From NCBI RefSeq assembly GCF_048773025.1, contig NC_133559.1, forward strand, positions 24,520,501-24,584,500: a stretch of 64,000 nt of DNA. The letters run 5' to 3'. Below the pieces are notes generated by a model, which was not told the origin of the DNA, did no database searches, and saw nothing but the letters and a program-made list of their open reading frames with translations. The position numbers were made by a program, and so were the translations under genes. Origin of the DNA: Camelus bactrianus (lineage: Eukaryota > Chordata > Mammalia > Artiodactyla > Camelidae). Shown piece by piece: positions 23,185-34,143 of this stretch; the stretch's first letter is position 1; each line of letters begins with the position of its first letter.

Positions 23185-23835
23185 ATCTTTATTTGTTGAG
23201 CATCTGTTATATGTGCAGTATTCTGGTTACAAAGATGCAGTTTTGCTGGGGACACACTGAGGTAAATTAAAAGTTATAACCATTTGGAACTAGATGCAGA
23301 GGTGGCAGTTACGCAGCATCATGAAGGTACTGTCTCTGAATTACTCACTTAGCAGTGGTTCATTTTATATTATGTGAATTTCACCTCAATACATTTTTTT
23401 AAAGATTATAATATTACCACAAAAGAAAGGTTAAGATACTGCTTGGGGTGCGTCATGGTTTAAAGTGGAGATGGCCAGAAAAGGAAAAGACGGGAAGGCT
23501 ATTCCATGTATGTATAAAGGTACAAAGTCAGGAAACAATTTGTATCTCTTTGGTAAGCTGCAAAATGGTCAGAATCCTTGGAATATAATTTGCAAGAGGA
23601 AAAGTGATAGCTGGCAAGGGCTGAATAATCGCTTTGAAGGCCATGCTAAGGAATTTGGACTTTATTCTGGAAATGATTTGGACCATGGATAGGTATTTAA
23701 TAGGGCTATGACATCATCACATTTGCTTCTTAGAAAAGTAACTTTGTTGATCATGTGGAAAATTGAGTCAAAGGGATTGAAAGGAAATAGAAGAGTCACA
23801 TTACTGCAGTGGAACAGCTAAGGGATGACGGAGGG
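23185..23835 (-). repeat. L2 LINE fragment, minus strand
   Basis: Starts with TTTATTTGTTGAGCATCTG, the reverse of the L2 3' end. The part at 23590-23800 contains GAAGGCCATGCTAAGGAATT, TGGACTTTATTCTGGAAATG and TATGACATCATCACATTTGC, which match the reverse L2 coding consensus. The centre (23330-23450) is poorly preserved. Confidence 0.6.
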
Positions 23836-25130
23836 ACGGTGAGTTTACAAACACAGTTTAATGCCCTGAGGCAGGGATGTTCTATCACTATTAAGTTGGA
23901 AAAAACTCAGATTAAGTCTCTAGGGTAAGAAAATGTTAAGACATGGCTCTACCTGCTACTTGAATTTTATTTCATATTCTGTTAATTTCATGATAGAAAA
24001 AGATTAGAAATCTTTTTTTTTGGGGTGGGGGGTGGAAATACCAGAATATGCTGTCACTCTTCTACCTTCCACCCACACTGTCACGAAGAATATAACTCCT
24101 ACCCTTGGAGTTTTGTGCTGAACAATTTAGAATTCCTTGAAACAAGGAGTTCAAGGAATTTCCTGCTAAAATTATCTTAAAAAAGCTGTTTTAAACCTTA
24201 ATCAACTAATCACGGGGGTGTTTATTGCTGTGTTAATAAGATCAATTAGGAGGGTTCTATAAGGATTTACACTGAATCCTTAGCCAGGCACTGTTGGAAT
24301 GTGGGAGGATTATATTAGTCTGGTATCACTCATGTATTCAGTGTGTGGGATCTTTTAATGCTCTCTCTTAACTCTGCATGTTTCCTGTCAGAAATGGGAA
24401 AAAGTCTGCTTGGGGGCTGTACACGGGAAGAGGGTTAAATACACCGATTACCAATCTGGGAAATGTAGCAGAAGGGTAGGTCTGGGCAGAGTGCTGGAAA
24501 GAGAAGTCTGCCAGGAGTATCACCTTGAGAAGTGACTCATTGAGTCAGTAAATTGCTTCATGCAAATTGTGCCAAACAGACTTTGCTTCTGCGTTAGGAA
24601 ATATGCTTCCCTGCCCGGATGCCAGGAGAGGCCCTGGCTGGCTTGGCACCAGCCCGGTTCAAAGAGGGCGTAGGAGGCCATTTGAATTCCACTTTGCTTG
24701 CGAGAGATAAACCCAAGTAAACCAGAGATGAAGGAGTTGAGGGAAATGGTAGCGAAGGCAATCAGGAACCCTTCTGAGGTGCAGCCAGTATAAAAATACA
24801 AAGGAAAGCTGAATTTGTGAGTTCTTCCTTTTAGCAATAACAAGCCATTTAGGGGTCCCTTTTTCTTCATTCATACTACTTTTTGTATTTGGAATTTTAA
24901 AAGCTAGTTGCTAGTGTATAGGCAGCAATGTAACAATACAATTTCAAAATATTTTTCTTGCTTTTGGAAAGCAGTTTTTACACTCAGATATGTTGATGAA
25001 AATAGCAGTTAGGCTTTGTGCGAACAGCTAAAATCAACTGTTATTTATCCTGAGGTAAACTACCCATGGCATATTTCATTCAGAACCACGTTCATGTTAT
25101 TCAGCAGATACATGACATACCCCCGTATGT
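23836..25130. other. Intronic sequence, mostly unrecognised
   Basis: No exon or named repeat. It includes a perfect inverted repeat at 24131-24160. Open frames in this part (for example 24520-24870 minus) carry no recognisable domain. Confidence 0.4.
24131..24160. repeat. Perfect 11-bp inverted repeat
   Basis: AATTCCTTGAA at 24131-24141 and its exact complement TTCAAGGAATT at 24150-24160, with an 8-base spacer. It could fold as a hairpin in RNA or be a chance or binding-site palindrome. Confidence 0.7.
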
Positions 25131-25270
25131 GAATTCACTGTGTTAGGAGTTACAAAGAATAAGACACAATTCTTTCCTCTCTGCCCAATACCACATTTAG
25201 TTGTGGGAATAAGACAAACCATTTAAAAACGGCATTTGATAAATAGCACAAGTAAACTGGATAGAATAAA
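25131..25270 (-). repeat. Possible L2 fragment
   Basis: AGGAGTTACAAAGAATAAGAC and ATTCTTTCCTCTCTGCC, described in pieces, loosely follow the reversed L2 3' region. Weak. Confidence 0.3.
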
Positions 25271-25454
25271 AGAAAGAATTCCATTTATTCTGAAGGACTA
25301 TAATCTGTGTCATTAAGATGCTGTTGGCAATGGGCAGTTACCAAAGGAAGCTTAAGAAAGGAAGGGGATCAATGTTATGTGTGATGAATATTAATCTGTA
25401 GGATGTATTGGAAGAGGGAAAGATAGGAAGGAGACAGACCAATTAAGAGACTAC

Positions 25455-25735
25455 TAGTTCTCTGATCTGAACACTTGAATGGTTTCCCAGTGCTTCCTGA
25501 ATTATGCATGGCCTGGTATTAAAGCCCCCCATGTGGTTATAATATGTCTGGGTGTTCTACCCCACTGCTCTGGCTAAACTGGCCTACTCCTTGTTCCAAA
25601 TAAAGTAAGAACAACAACAACAACAACCAAAAGCCTGTGTGCTTACCAACCTCTGGGCTGATGTTGTGTTTTTTCCTTTGCCCAGAATGGCCCCCATCTC
25701 TACCTATCAAATATTCATTTATTCATTTGTGAGTT
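25455..25735 (+). repeat. L2 LINE fragment with (CAA)n
   Basis: TGAATGGTTTCCCAGTGCTT, CCACTGCTCTGGCTAAACTG and TTCCTTTGCCCAGAATGGCC match L2 in forward orientation. A CAA microsatellite sits at about 25611-25627. Confidence 0.65.
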
Positions 25736-26540
25736 AGAACTATTCTAAGGTTTGGGGGTTGACTGCTGAGAGATAAGCTGTTGAGTTACATGGAATTAGT
25801 TGCACAAATAAATAATTATAATTCCGTATAAGTATAGTGACAGAGAAAGCTCTGTTATTGGAGGAACCTCAGGGAGGTGCACTTCACTTCCCCTTAGGGG
25901 ACTGATAGAAGGGAGGATTCCTGGAAGAGGAAGCGCCTGTCCTAAGCCTGAGGATGAGTAAGAGTTTACCTGGCAGGTATAGAATAGAAAAGAAAGTGAG
26001 GGAAAATGTTTCAGGCTGAGAGAACACATTAAGCAAAGGCACTGAGCTACAACATAGGGGATATATTAGGGAAATGCAAGCAATTTGGTGTTCCTAGAAT
26101 ATGAAGTCTGAAGCTGGATGCTCATCAGTGGCCTGATTCGGGGAAATCCTGGTATAACATACCAATAGGGATCTTGCATTTACTGTGTAAGAGAGTAGTT
26201 GTAAAACACTTTTAGTAGGCTTCTTCCTTTGTAGAAGGCTTGCGCAGAGGTCCTGTACAACAGGCAGACTCCAGATGATGCTCTTGTTGGAGCAGAGAGA
26301 TACCCCCTTGTCACAGACTTCCACGCACAAACGTACCATCACTGCTTTGAAAACCACTGCAAAGGAGAGCAGCTGAAGGGCTGTAAGCCTCAGGATGATA
26401 CGATCATAACTGCAATTTGGAAATGCGCTGGTAACTATGTAAAGGATAGATTTAAGGGAAAGAATGTCACCAGTGAAGAGGCCATGTTAGTAGTTTGGGT
26501 AAAAGACCATAAGAGGCTTTTGGCACCAGCTATGATGGAG
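25736..26540 (-). repeat. L2 LINE fragments, minus strand
   Basis: GCAAAGGCACTGAGCTACAA (26034-26053), GGATGATACGATCATAACTG and TTTGGAAATGCGCTGGTAAC fit the reversed L2 consensus (usual form: TGACATGATCATAACTGCGTTTTAGAAAG). The two parts are diverged, with an unclear stretch between about 26100 and 26360. Confidence 0.55.
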
Positions 26541-27058
26541 TAACTGGTACAAGACTAGCCTTCCTGTTGCAAACAGTGTAAGGCTGGACCAAAAAAAAAA
26601 GGGTATCTAGCAGCTATTTTCAGGCATTGGACAGTGGGCAGCCAAAGATCGTGACGGCCGCCATTCCCCCTGAGGAAAGAGGACCCAGCAGAGGCATAGC
26701 ACAAGGCGAAAGAGGTTAAAACAGAAAGAAAAAAATTTTTTCTCTCATGCTGCAGAACTTGGACAATGTATAGTTTTTAAAGAATAATTCAGTATAAACA
26801 AGTAAATGTGAACTAGTAAGCTAAATGAGGGCCATCAGAATGGACAAAATTGCTTTTCTCAAATTGACTTTTCTGAAACTGATTTTCTTCAGTTGTATAG
26901 TGAAATTTGTAAACTCCAGCTTAGTTCACTTGAAGATACTTGAAATACTATCCCTCTAACTTTCAAGAAGTACATCAATATCTTTAAAAGAATAATTTAT
27001 GTAAGAAGCAACTGATGGTGTCGTAAAAGCAAATGATTCTTAAGAAACGCAAATTTAG
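26541..27058. other. Intronic sequence, possible old L1 fragment at left
   Basis: 26540-26740 has L1 5'-region-like phrasing (ACTAGCCTTCCTGTTGC, GAGGAAAGAGGACCCAGCAG) but is not assignable. Bases 27042-27058 are the left target-site duplication of the L1 that follows. Confidence 0.35.
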
Positions 27059-28140
27059 GAAACCATAAGTAAAACAAAAAGACAACCTATGGAATGGGAG
27101 AAAATTTTTGCAGATGAAACTGACAAAGGCTTGATCTCCAGAATATATAAGCAGCTCATATGACTTAATAAGAAACAACCAAACAACCCAGTCCAAAAAT
27201 GGGCAAAAGACCTAAACAAGCAATTCTCCAAGGAAGGCATACAAATGATCAATAGGCACATGAAAAATGCTCAATATCACTAATTATCAGAGAAATGCAA
27301 ATCAAAACTACAATGAGCTATCACCTCACACCAGTCAGAATGGCCATCATTCAAAAATTCACAAATGACATGTTGGAGAGGCTGTGGAGGAAGGGGAACG
27401 CTCCTACACTGCTGGTGGGAATGCAGTTTGGTGCAGCCACTGTGGAAAACAGTATGGAGATTCCTCTAAAGACTAGGAATAGACTTACCATATGACCCAG
27501 GAATCCCGCTCCTGGGCATATATCCAGAAGGAACCCTTCTTCAGAATGACACCTGCACCCCAATGTTCATAGCAGCACTATTTACAATAGCCAAGACATG
27601 GAAACAGCCTAAATGTCCATCAACAGATGACTAGATAAAGAAGATGTGGTATATTTATACAATGGAATACTCAGCCATAAAAACTGACAACATAACGCCA
27701 TTTGCAGCAACATGGATTTTCCTGGAGAATGTCATTCTAAGTGAAGTAAGCCAGAAAGAGAAAGAAAAATACCATATGAGATCGCTCAAATGTGGAATCT
27801 AAAAAAAAAAAAGAAAAAACAAACAAAGCAAAAATACAAAACAGAAATAGACTCATACACATAGAATACAAACTAGTGGTTGCCAAGAGGGCAGAGGGTG
27901 TGAAGGGATAGACTGGGATTTCAAAATTGTAGAATAGATAAACAAGATTATACTGTATGCACAGGGAAATATATACAAGATCTTATGGTAGCTCACAGAG
28001 AAAGAAATGTGACAATGAATATATATGTTCATGTATAACTGAAAAATTATGCTTAACACTGGAATTTGACACAACATTGTAAAATAATTATAAATCAATA
28101 AAAATGTTAAAAAAATAAAAAATAAATTAATTAAAAAAAA
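27059..28140 (+). mobile_element. 5'-truncated L1 with target-site duplications
   Basis: The insertion contains the ORF2 C-terminal region (ATGGGAGAAAATTTTTGCAG, GGGCAAAAGACCTAAACAAG, ACTGCTGGTGGGAATGCAGT, GACATGGAAACAGCCTAAAT) followed by a 3' UTR ending in AATAAAAATGTT and an A-rich tail. The flanking duplication AAGAAACGCAAATTTAG is at 27042-27058 and, with one difference, at 28141-28157. The well-preserved text, tail and near-identical duplication make this the youngest-looking large insertion in the window. ORF2 frames are interrupted and the 5' three quarters are missing, so it is not active. Confidence 0.93.
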
Positions 28141-28157
28141 AAGAAACGCAAGTTTAG

Positions 28158-29194
28158 AATAAAAGTAAACACTATTAAACACCTTAAATTCTGAGTCAGG
28201 TATAAAGGGCCCTGAACTTTAAGTGTGATACTTTGAATAAAACCTTTAATCATATTTTAAGTTTCAACAGTGGGAAATGAAGCATCTACATTAGAACTTT
28301 GAGAATATAATTGTGAGTGAAGTTTAGGCCCAAATAAGAATTTGATATATTTTATTTATTTATTTTCTTAGATACGGTAGAGGCAAAGTATATGATATAG
28401 AAGCCATTTCTTACTGTTTTTCCTGGATGTGGCCTTTGTAAATTTCTACAGAAAAGATCACGTGCCATAACTTCCTAAAATATCAAAAATAACTCCTGTC
28501 TGTTTTCTATGTGGCTTAGGCCTTTATTATTTCAGGCAATAGGCTTTTTTTTTTTTTTTTAAGTAAGAACTATTACAAAAATAGTTAGGTTTATTTAGGT
28601 TCATCTGTTTGTTCAAAGATCCAAACTGTTTCTTCCCTCAGATTTACCCCCAGTCTTTCCTAATGCAGGCGGAGGATTCATTTTTACCTTTCTTACTGGG
28701 AGGGAGTTATTTCACCTCTTGGTGTTACTCTTTTAATTATTTAAGTAGAGATCATTTCCATCCTGAAGAGGGTGGACGACTTAGGTTACCCTCTGTGAAG
28801 TTTTGTGTTACAGAGAGCTTTGGGGAGGTTCGTGTCTTTACTGATGCTGTTATCTGGTATCCACCCCTCCCCCCCCCTTTTTTTAGAATTTTACTTTTCT
28901 TAATTCTGCCATTTTTTCTCAATGTTCAAGCAATAACCATAGCTATGGGGATGAGGAAATGGGGACTTTTTAGTCCTATAAAGAATGTGAAATTTCCAGT
29001 CCATGAAGACATTAGAATTTTTCTTCAGAGTCTCCCTAACACAGAGTTTTCCTTGCTATCATCCCCTTGACCCTAGACATAAGAGTTGGATTACTGAGAC
29101 AAAGCAGAAAGCATATACACTTAGGTCCGTGTCCACCCCAGTTTTGCTGGATCAGTTGATGTGATATGTGCCTATTATAATCATATGGAGAAAT
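28158..29194. other. Intronic sequence, nothing firmly recognised
   Basis: Contains a 153-codon open frame (28609-29070) without a standard start and with no family that I recognise, a T run at 28543-28560 and a C/T run at 28860-28885. I see no splice-site-bounded exon. Confidence 0.4.
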
Positions 29195-29312
29195 AAATTA
29201 CTCCTCATCTGTACAAAGGGGATAATAATAATGGCTCCCTGATAATTTCACACATTGTTAAATTCCTTTGCCTTGCACCTGGTAAGAACTTAATGCTTGT
29301 CATTATTGAAAT
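29195..29312 (+). repeat. MIR SINE fragment
   Basis: CTCCTCATCTGTACAAAGGG, GATAATAATAATGGCTCCCT and GCACCTGGTAAGAACTTAAT follow the forward MIR core and tail. Confidence 0.7.
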
Positions 29313-29385
29313 TTGTTAAAATTTCTATATTGGAGCCATAAGAAGTTAGAGACTAACATGATTAATTGTTACCAAGTTAGTTGTC

Positions 29386-29985
29386 TGGACCTGCGTTGGG
29401 GTCCTAGCCCAAGCAGAGACCCCTAGTCTCTGCCAGGGAGGTTCTTTTTCTGCTCTGATTTTCACAGCCAACAACGAACTGATGCTGAGGCTGGAACAGC
29501 ACTTTTTTTTTTTTTAAATTGAAGTTTTGTTTTGTTTTGTTTTACACGTATTTAGCACAAGCTTTATTCAATGGCCAAAGAATGGAGGAGCAGGACCCTA
29601 GTTCATAAATCAACTTCTCCACCCAATTCGGGTAGAGACACCATTTATGTAGGAGGATGAAGGTAAAAGGAAGGGAATTGGAAAGAGTGGGAGGAATATT
29701 CATGCATTATCAGAGAACAGGGGGATGGTTTGGGCCTGGAACTGATGCAGCTCTCCTTTCCAGTCCTTGTATGGGCTTTTCTGGTTGTTGCCATGGCAAC
29801 CACCAACTGTCATGGTGCTGGTGGGTGTGTCATTTAGTATGCTAATGTATTACAATTAGTGTATAATGAGGCTCATGGTCTATGGGGGGGTCAGATCCTC
29901 TGCCATCTTGGGCTTAGTTGTTTCTAACTGGTTCTTGGTTTTTTTCTCTTTGCAGCTGAAACCTGGATTAGAGTAATTGGTTATT
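29386..29985. mobile_element. LTR-like fossil (ERVL-type candidate)
   Basis: About 600 bp with features of an old LTR, including the phrases TTGCCATGGCAACCACCAAC, CTGTCATGGTGCTGGTGGG and TTTAGTATGCTAATGTATTA, which are shared by a mammalian ERV LTR family whose name I cannot fix. It is an ancient, broken, solitary fossil with no internal retroviral genes seen. It contains a palindromic X-box (29787-29800). Confidence 0.45.
29787..29800. promoter_or_regulatory. Palindromic RFX X-box
   Basis: GTTGCCATGGCAAC is a perfect 14-base palindrome and fits the RFX-family consensus GTNRCC-N-RGYAAC. It lies inside the LTR-like fossil about 950 bp upstream of the 30749 exon. Motif only. Confidence 0.6.
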
Positions 29986-30748
29986 ATTCAAGGGAAGGGC
30001 AGGGTGTGATCCTGGTGGGCGATGTCTCTCAGTTGCACTTCTCTACAATGATAACCAGTCCATAAGCTGTAAAATAGCAGCATTAGAGATATTTTGTATC
30101 GTTCACAGTTCTCGTTCCACATATACAAAGAGAAAAAACTTGTGCCAGAAAAAAATATTTTTAGGATTTCAAAAACTAATCTCACTTTTGGAAGAAAATA
30201 TGCCATTTTATGTCAATATCTATACAAATTTTGACTGAAAATATATTTTATTAACTATGTCTAAGTGCTTAATTCTAAAATCGAAGAAAATTTGGGTGAT
30301 TTTACTACTTTTATCTAACAAACCTTCCTTTAAGAGAATTGTGGAGCAAACTCTTTGTGGTCAGCTTTTATTTCCACTTACCTTATTGAACATTGGGCAG
30401 GACTGGGGTTTATGAACCAGTTTCTGATGTAGAAGAATCTTATTTGTGTGGGTGTTTTGTTTTGTTTTCCGAGCTCCCTAAGTAGGTAAACACCTGGATG
30501 TGATTGGCACATACGTCATGTAAGCTAATTTACATACTCACCTTTCCTGTCCTTTCAGTTTTCTTTTTAAAGAAAGGCCTCCTGAAAAGGGATTGCTAAT
30601 ACTTTTAACCATTGTATATCCTTTGTTTCTACATTTCTTCTGTTTGGCTCTGATGGTTAAAAGCTCCTATCTTCATTAACTGAAAACGTTATTCAGTCAG
30701 AAGGTAGTAATGGTGCTATTGAGTTTCATCTCCTTTTTGGTTAACTAG
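29986..30748. other. End of the 13.2-kb intron
   Basis: No repeat recognised. The branch and pyrimidine region before the exon is weakly T-rich (TTTCATCTCCTTTTTGG) and ends AACTAG, giving a canonical AG acceptor. Confidence 0.5.
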
Positions 30749-30875
30749 ATACCCGTGGAGGGCGGACAGGAGCAGCAGACGGATTCCACCAAAGGACGAT
30801 GCCTGAGGAGAACTGTCAGTGTCCCTTCCGAGGGTCAGTTTCCTGAGTACCCACCAGAGGGCGCCGCTAAACTGG
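30749..30875 (+). CDS. RASAL2: RASAL2 coding exon (long isoform)
   Basis: Acceptor TAACTAG and donor GTAAGC bound a 127-base exon that starts in phase 0 and encodes 42 residues plus one base: IPVEGGQEQQTDSTKGRCLR, then RTVSVPSEGQFPEYPPEGAAKL. The leftover G starts the glutamate that opens the next exon (E-V-P-A-E-R in RASAL2). The segment sits in the long insertion that splits the PH domain of SynGAP-family proteins. The LRRTVSVPSEGQ motif is shared in form with its relatives and has basic residues before T and S, so it is a candidate basophilic-kinase site (inference). The preceding exon also ends in phase 0, so this exon could not be skipped without changing the downstream frame. The end of the exon overlaps a consensus CTCF motif. 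Confidence 0.95.
30851..30866 (+). promoter_or_regulatory. Consensus CTCF motif inside a coding exon
   Basis: CCACCAGAGGGCGCCG fits CCASYAGRKGGCRSYV at all 16 positions. It encodes the PPEGA part of RASAL2, nine bases before the splice donor. Binding is not shown. Confidence 0.6.
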
Positions 30876-32807
30876 GTAAGCTAATTTATGAAAGGAAAGG
30901 AATTGCTGGTTTTTATCCGGTAATTTATGGACTTGTTATTGAGTGTTACAATAAAACAAAACATCCTGCATTTACTGCTAAGTTAGTGCTTTAAAATATG
31001 TATGTGTACCAAGAGTTAGAGGTCAGTGGTGAGTTTTATTCTTTATAACCAAATGGCAGCAAAGTTATTTTACAGAGATAAAATTTATCTGAGCACTGGT
31101 AAGGTTACCCTGCAGTCCTCGGTAAGTTGGTTGATGCGCTATTTCTGAATTTACTGCTTGGCTTTAAATTTTGAAAGAGCGTTAGGTGTCTTGCTGAAGC
31201 ACTGAGATTCACCCGGGAGCCAGTTTGAGATGGGAACTTAGTATTCAGTGGTTTGTGCCCTGTTCACACAGCTACTGATGTTGTCTTGTATAATGTAATG
31301 TCAGATCAGGCTAGTTTAGCTGAGCTAGTTTTATATGGCCCATGTAAGTTATACTCAGGAGTGGGTGACGGAAGGGAGACATCAGAAGGACCCCACTTGA
31401 GTTGTTATGCACTAAAGAAATTAATGTCAGTATGAAAGCAGCTCTTTCCCTGTTTCCTACCTACCAAATGACCTTATTTGGTATTTTGCATGCTTATCAA
31501 TGGTTGTTTAGATAATTAGGCCAGTCAGGTAGTTTTAAGGGAATATAATTAAGATTCAGTAAAAAAAAAAAAAAAAGAATTTGAAAAGTAGGAGTTGCTT
31601 TGGTGTTTTCCGTTGTGGTATTATTTGTTTAGCGGACTTAGACATTTAGTCATAGACACTTAGTCGATAGATAAAACAGAATCATTTATTGTCTCTGTGT
31701 TGGCTAATATGGATACTTCTGTGATCTTGTTGTATTTTTGAAAATCAGGGTTTTGGTTTTTTGTTTTTGCCTTTTTCTTCATTTTTTTTTTTTTTTTCAT
31801 TTTCTAAATGGAACTCAGAGTCTTAGCCACAATTTGAATCCTTTAGTTCTCTTTTTATCCTGTGACATTGGTTGCTTTTCTAGAAATTAGTCAGGTTAGC
31901 AAACACTTTTCTCTAACGAGTCATACTGGGAAAAATCAAATTTTTCTCTCATCCTATTTCTACTGTACTTCTTTAGCATGTGTTGAAACCAGTTTAGGTG
32001 TGACTAAAATTATACTGCAAGCCTGTCTGGGTGTAGCCATTTTATAGCCTGTTTGTATTTCGCTTACAAGTTCTATGTGACTTGGACTGGCTCAGAGTCT
32101 CCTTGTTTCAGCTCCTTTGCCGTCATTATTTGTAGTGTTATGTTGATGACTGTCTTTGCCACTTCTCTAGGAACCTTTGATTAATCACACTTTGACCCAC
32201 ACAAGTCAGCTGATTTTGAGGAAGTGTAATTATAGTCTGAATAATTATTATGGTTTTCCGGAAGAAAGCTATAGGTAGTAAATTGTGAAACATCTCCAAC
32301 AGTCCAGGTACAGGTTCCAAAGACAAACTGAGATGAGGTGGCCGCGCTGTGTAGTCCAGAGTCAGCCCTCCACCTCTGTCCTTGACAACACGTCTGGCAG
32401 CCACCTTGGCTCATGGCAGCCCTCAGGCATATTTGGAGTGGGTGTCCTGCATTAGCACTGAAAGCTGTCACTTATAAATATTAAAGGGGAAAGACTACTT
32501 TTAGAGCCGTTTTTTCTTATATTGCCAATCTGATGTTGAACTAGATAATTATTCTGTTCTGTTTTCATTTCCCAGTGATTTGTCTTCAGGCAAAATTCCT
32601 GCTGTCAGATATTTAATTGGGTAATTGCTATATATGTAACATTTTATGCCAGTCCGTAAGAATGAAAAGAAATAGAAGATGAGATTTCTGCCTTTAGAAG
32701 ATTCTTATGTAGTTCGGAAGATAGATTATTGATGACTGTTCATATTACACAGTATTATTGTTGTATATTGTGTGGCTTTTATTGATTTTTAACTTTTTAA
32801 AAAACAT
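30876..32807. other. Intronic sequence, nothing recognised
   Basis: Start of the next intron of the long isoform. A-rich and T-rich runs lie at 31561-31576 and 31781-31798. No exon or repeat family recognised. Confidence 0.45.
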
Positions 32808-33895
32808 TCATTTATGCAGCAAGTAATTATTGAGTGATAATTATGTGCCAGACACTGTTTTAGGCACTTGATGTGTAGCAATGAAAAAAACTAGACCAAA
32901 ACCACCCCCTTGGTGGAGTTCACATTCTGTTGAGTAGTGACAGACAATAAGCAAGAGTAATAACTAAAATACATACTCTGCTAGATGGTGATAAGTGCAA
33001 AGACAAAAATAAAGTAGGGAGCAGGGGTAGGAAGTGTCGAAGTATGTTAGCTGAGGTGACCAAGGGATGCTTCACTGTTAAGTGACATGTGACTAAAGAC
33101 CTGATAAAAGTGTGGGAATAAGACACGTGGATGCCTGTGAGGGAGGGGTTCCACTCGGGAACAGCTCGTGTAAAGTAGGAACAGCACAGAGGCCAGTGAG
33201 GCTGGAGTGGGAAGAATGAGGGGGAGAGTAGATGGAGATGACGTCACTGAACTCTGGCCAGCAGACCATAAAGGTCGTACAGATCATCGCAGGAACTTTG
33301 GGTTTTGCTCTATGAGATGGGGAGCCACTGACTTCTATCTTGAGAGTAGGGATGCAAGGATGGGAGTTGAGAAACCAATTAGGATATTATTGCAATAATT
33401 TAGACAAGAGATGATAGAACTTGGGCCATAATGTAGTGGTGGAAGGGCTAAGAAGTGATCACCTTCTGGGTATATTGGAAGGTAGAGCCAATAAGCCAAT
33501 TTGCTTGCTGGATTCAACGTGGAAAATGAGAAACAGAAGAGTGAAGAATTTTGGCTAGAACAGCTGGAAGAAGGAAGTTGTTATTTTTTAAAGGAAGGAA
33601 GACTGGGAGAGGAAGCAAGTTTGACAGTAGGGCTGACCGGGAACTCAGTTTGCACATGTTAAGTTTGAGGATCTTATTAGATACACAAGTGGAAATATGT
33701 GAGTGTGGAAATGGAGAGGTGCAGACCGACAGTACAGATTGCAGGCCTTTAGCAGACAGAGGATGTTTGAAGCCATGAGATTGAATGAAATCAGCCACGA
33801 AATGTGTTTAGGTAGAAGAGGAAAGTTCAAGACGGAGCCCTGAAACATTTGGAGGTTAGGAAGATGAGGAAGCCCTGGCAAGGGACGGACCAGAG
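32808..33895 (-). repeat. L2 LINE, about 1.1 kb, minus strand
   Basis: It begins with the reversed L2 3' end (ATTATGTGCCAGACACTGTT, TTGGTGGAGTTCACATTCTG) and continues in order with GGTGATAAGTGCAAAGAC, AAAGACCTGATAAAAGTGTG, GAGGCCAGTGAGGCTGGAGT, TTATTGCAATAATTTAGACA, TGCACATGTTAAGTTTGAGG and GAAGCCATGAGATTGAATGA. All match reversed L2. Unusually complete for this family. Confidence 0.8.
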
Positions 33896-34143
33896 AAGGA
33901 TGAAAATCCAGAATTTGGTTTCCAAATAAGCAAGCCGAGTGTGTGTGGGGAAGCCCTTCTGTTTTGCTCGGTTCTCTCCCTTTGCAAGGTCTGTGTTCTT
34001 TGTTCCTCTCCAGCAGAGGAACCCAACGGAGGTCGGATCAGTTTCTGCAGATGTAAAACCAGGGCATAGATTTTGATTTCAGGGCTGAGGCAGTCAGCTC
34101 TGGAGAAACACCCACTCATGAAAAACACACACCTTTTATTCTA
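33896..34143. other. Sequence between L2 and zinc-finger remnant
   Basis: No family recognised. It may belong to the same retrocopy as the zinc-finger remnant that follows, but no coding similarity is visible. Confidence 0.35.

Noticed and set aside
24520-24870. 116-codon minus-strand open frame
   Set aside because: No start context, domain, splice sites or homology recognised; lengths like this arise by chance in 64 kb.
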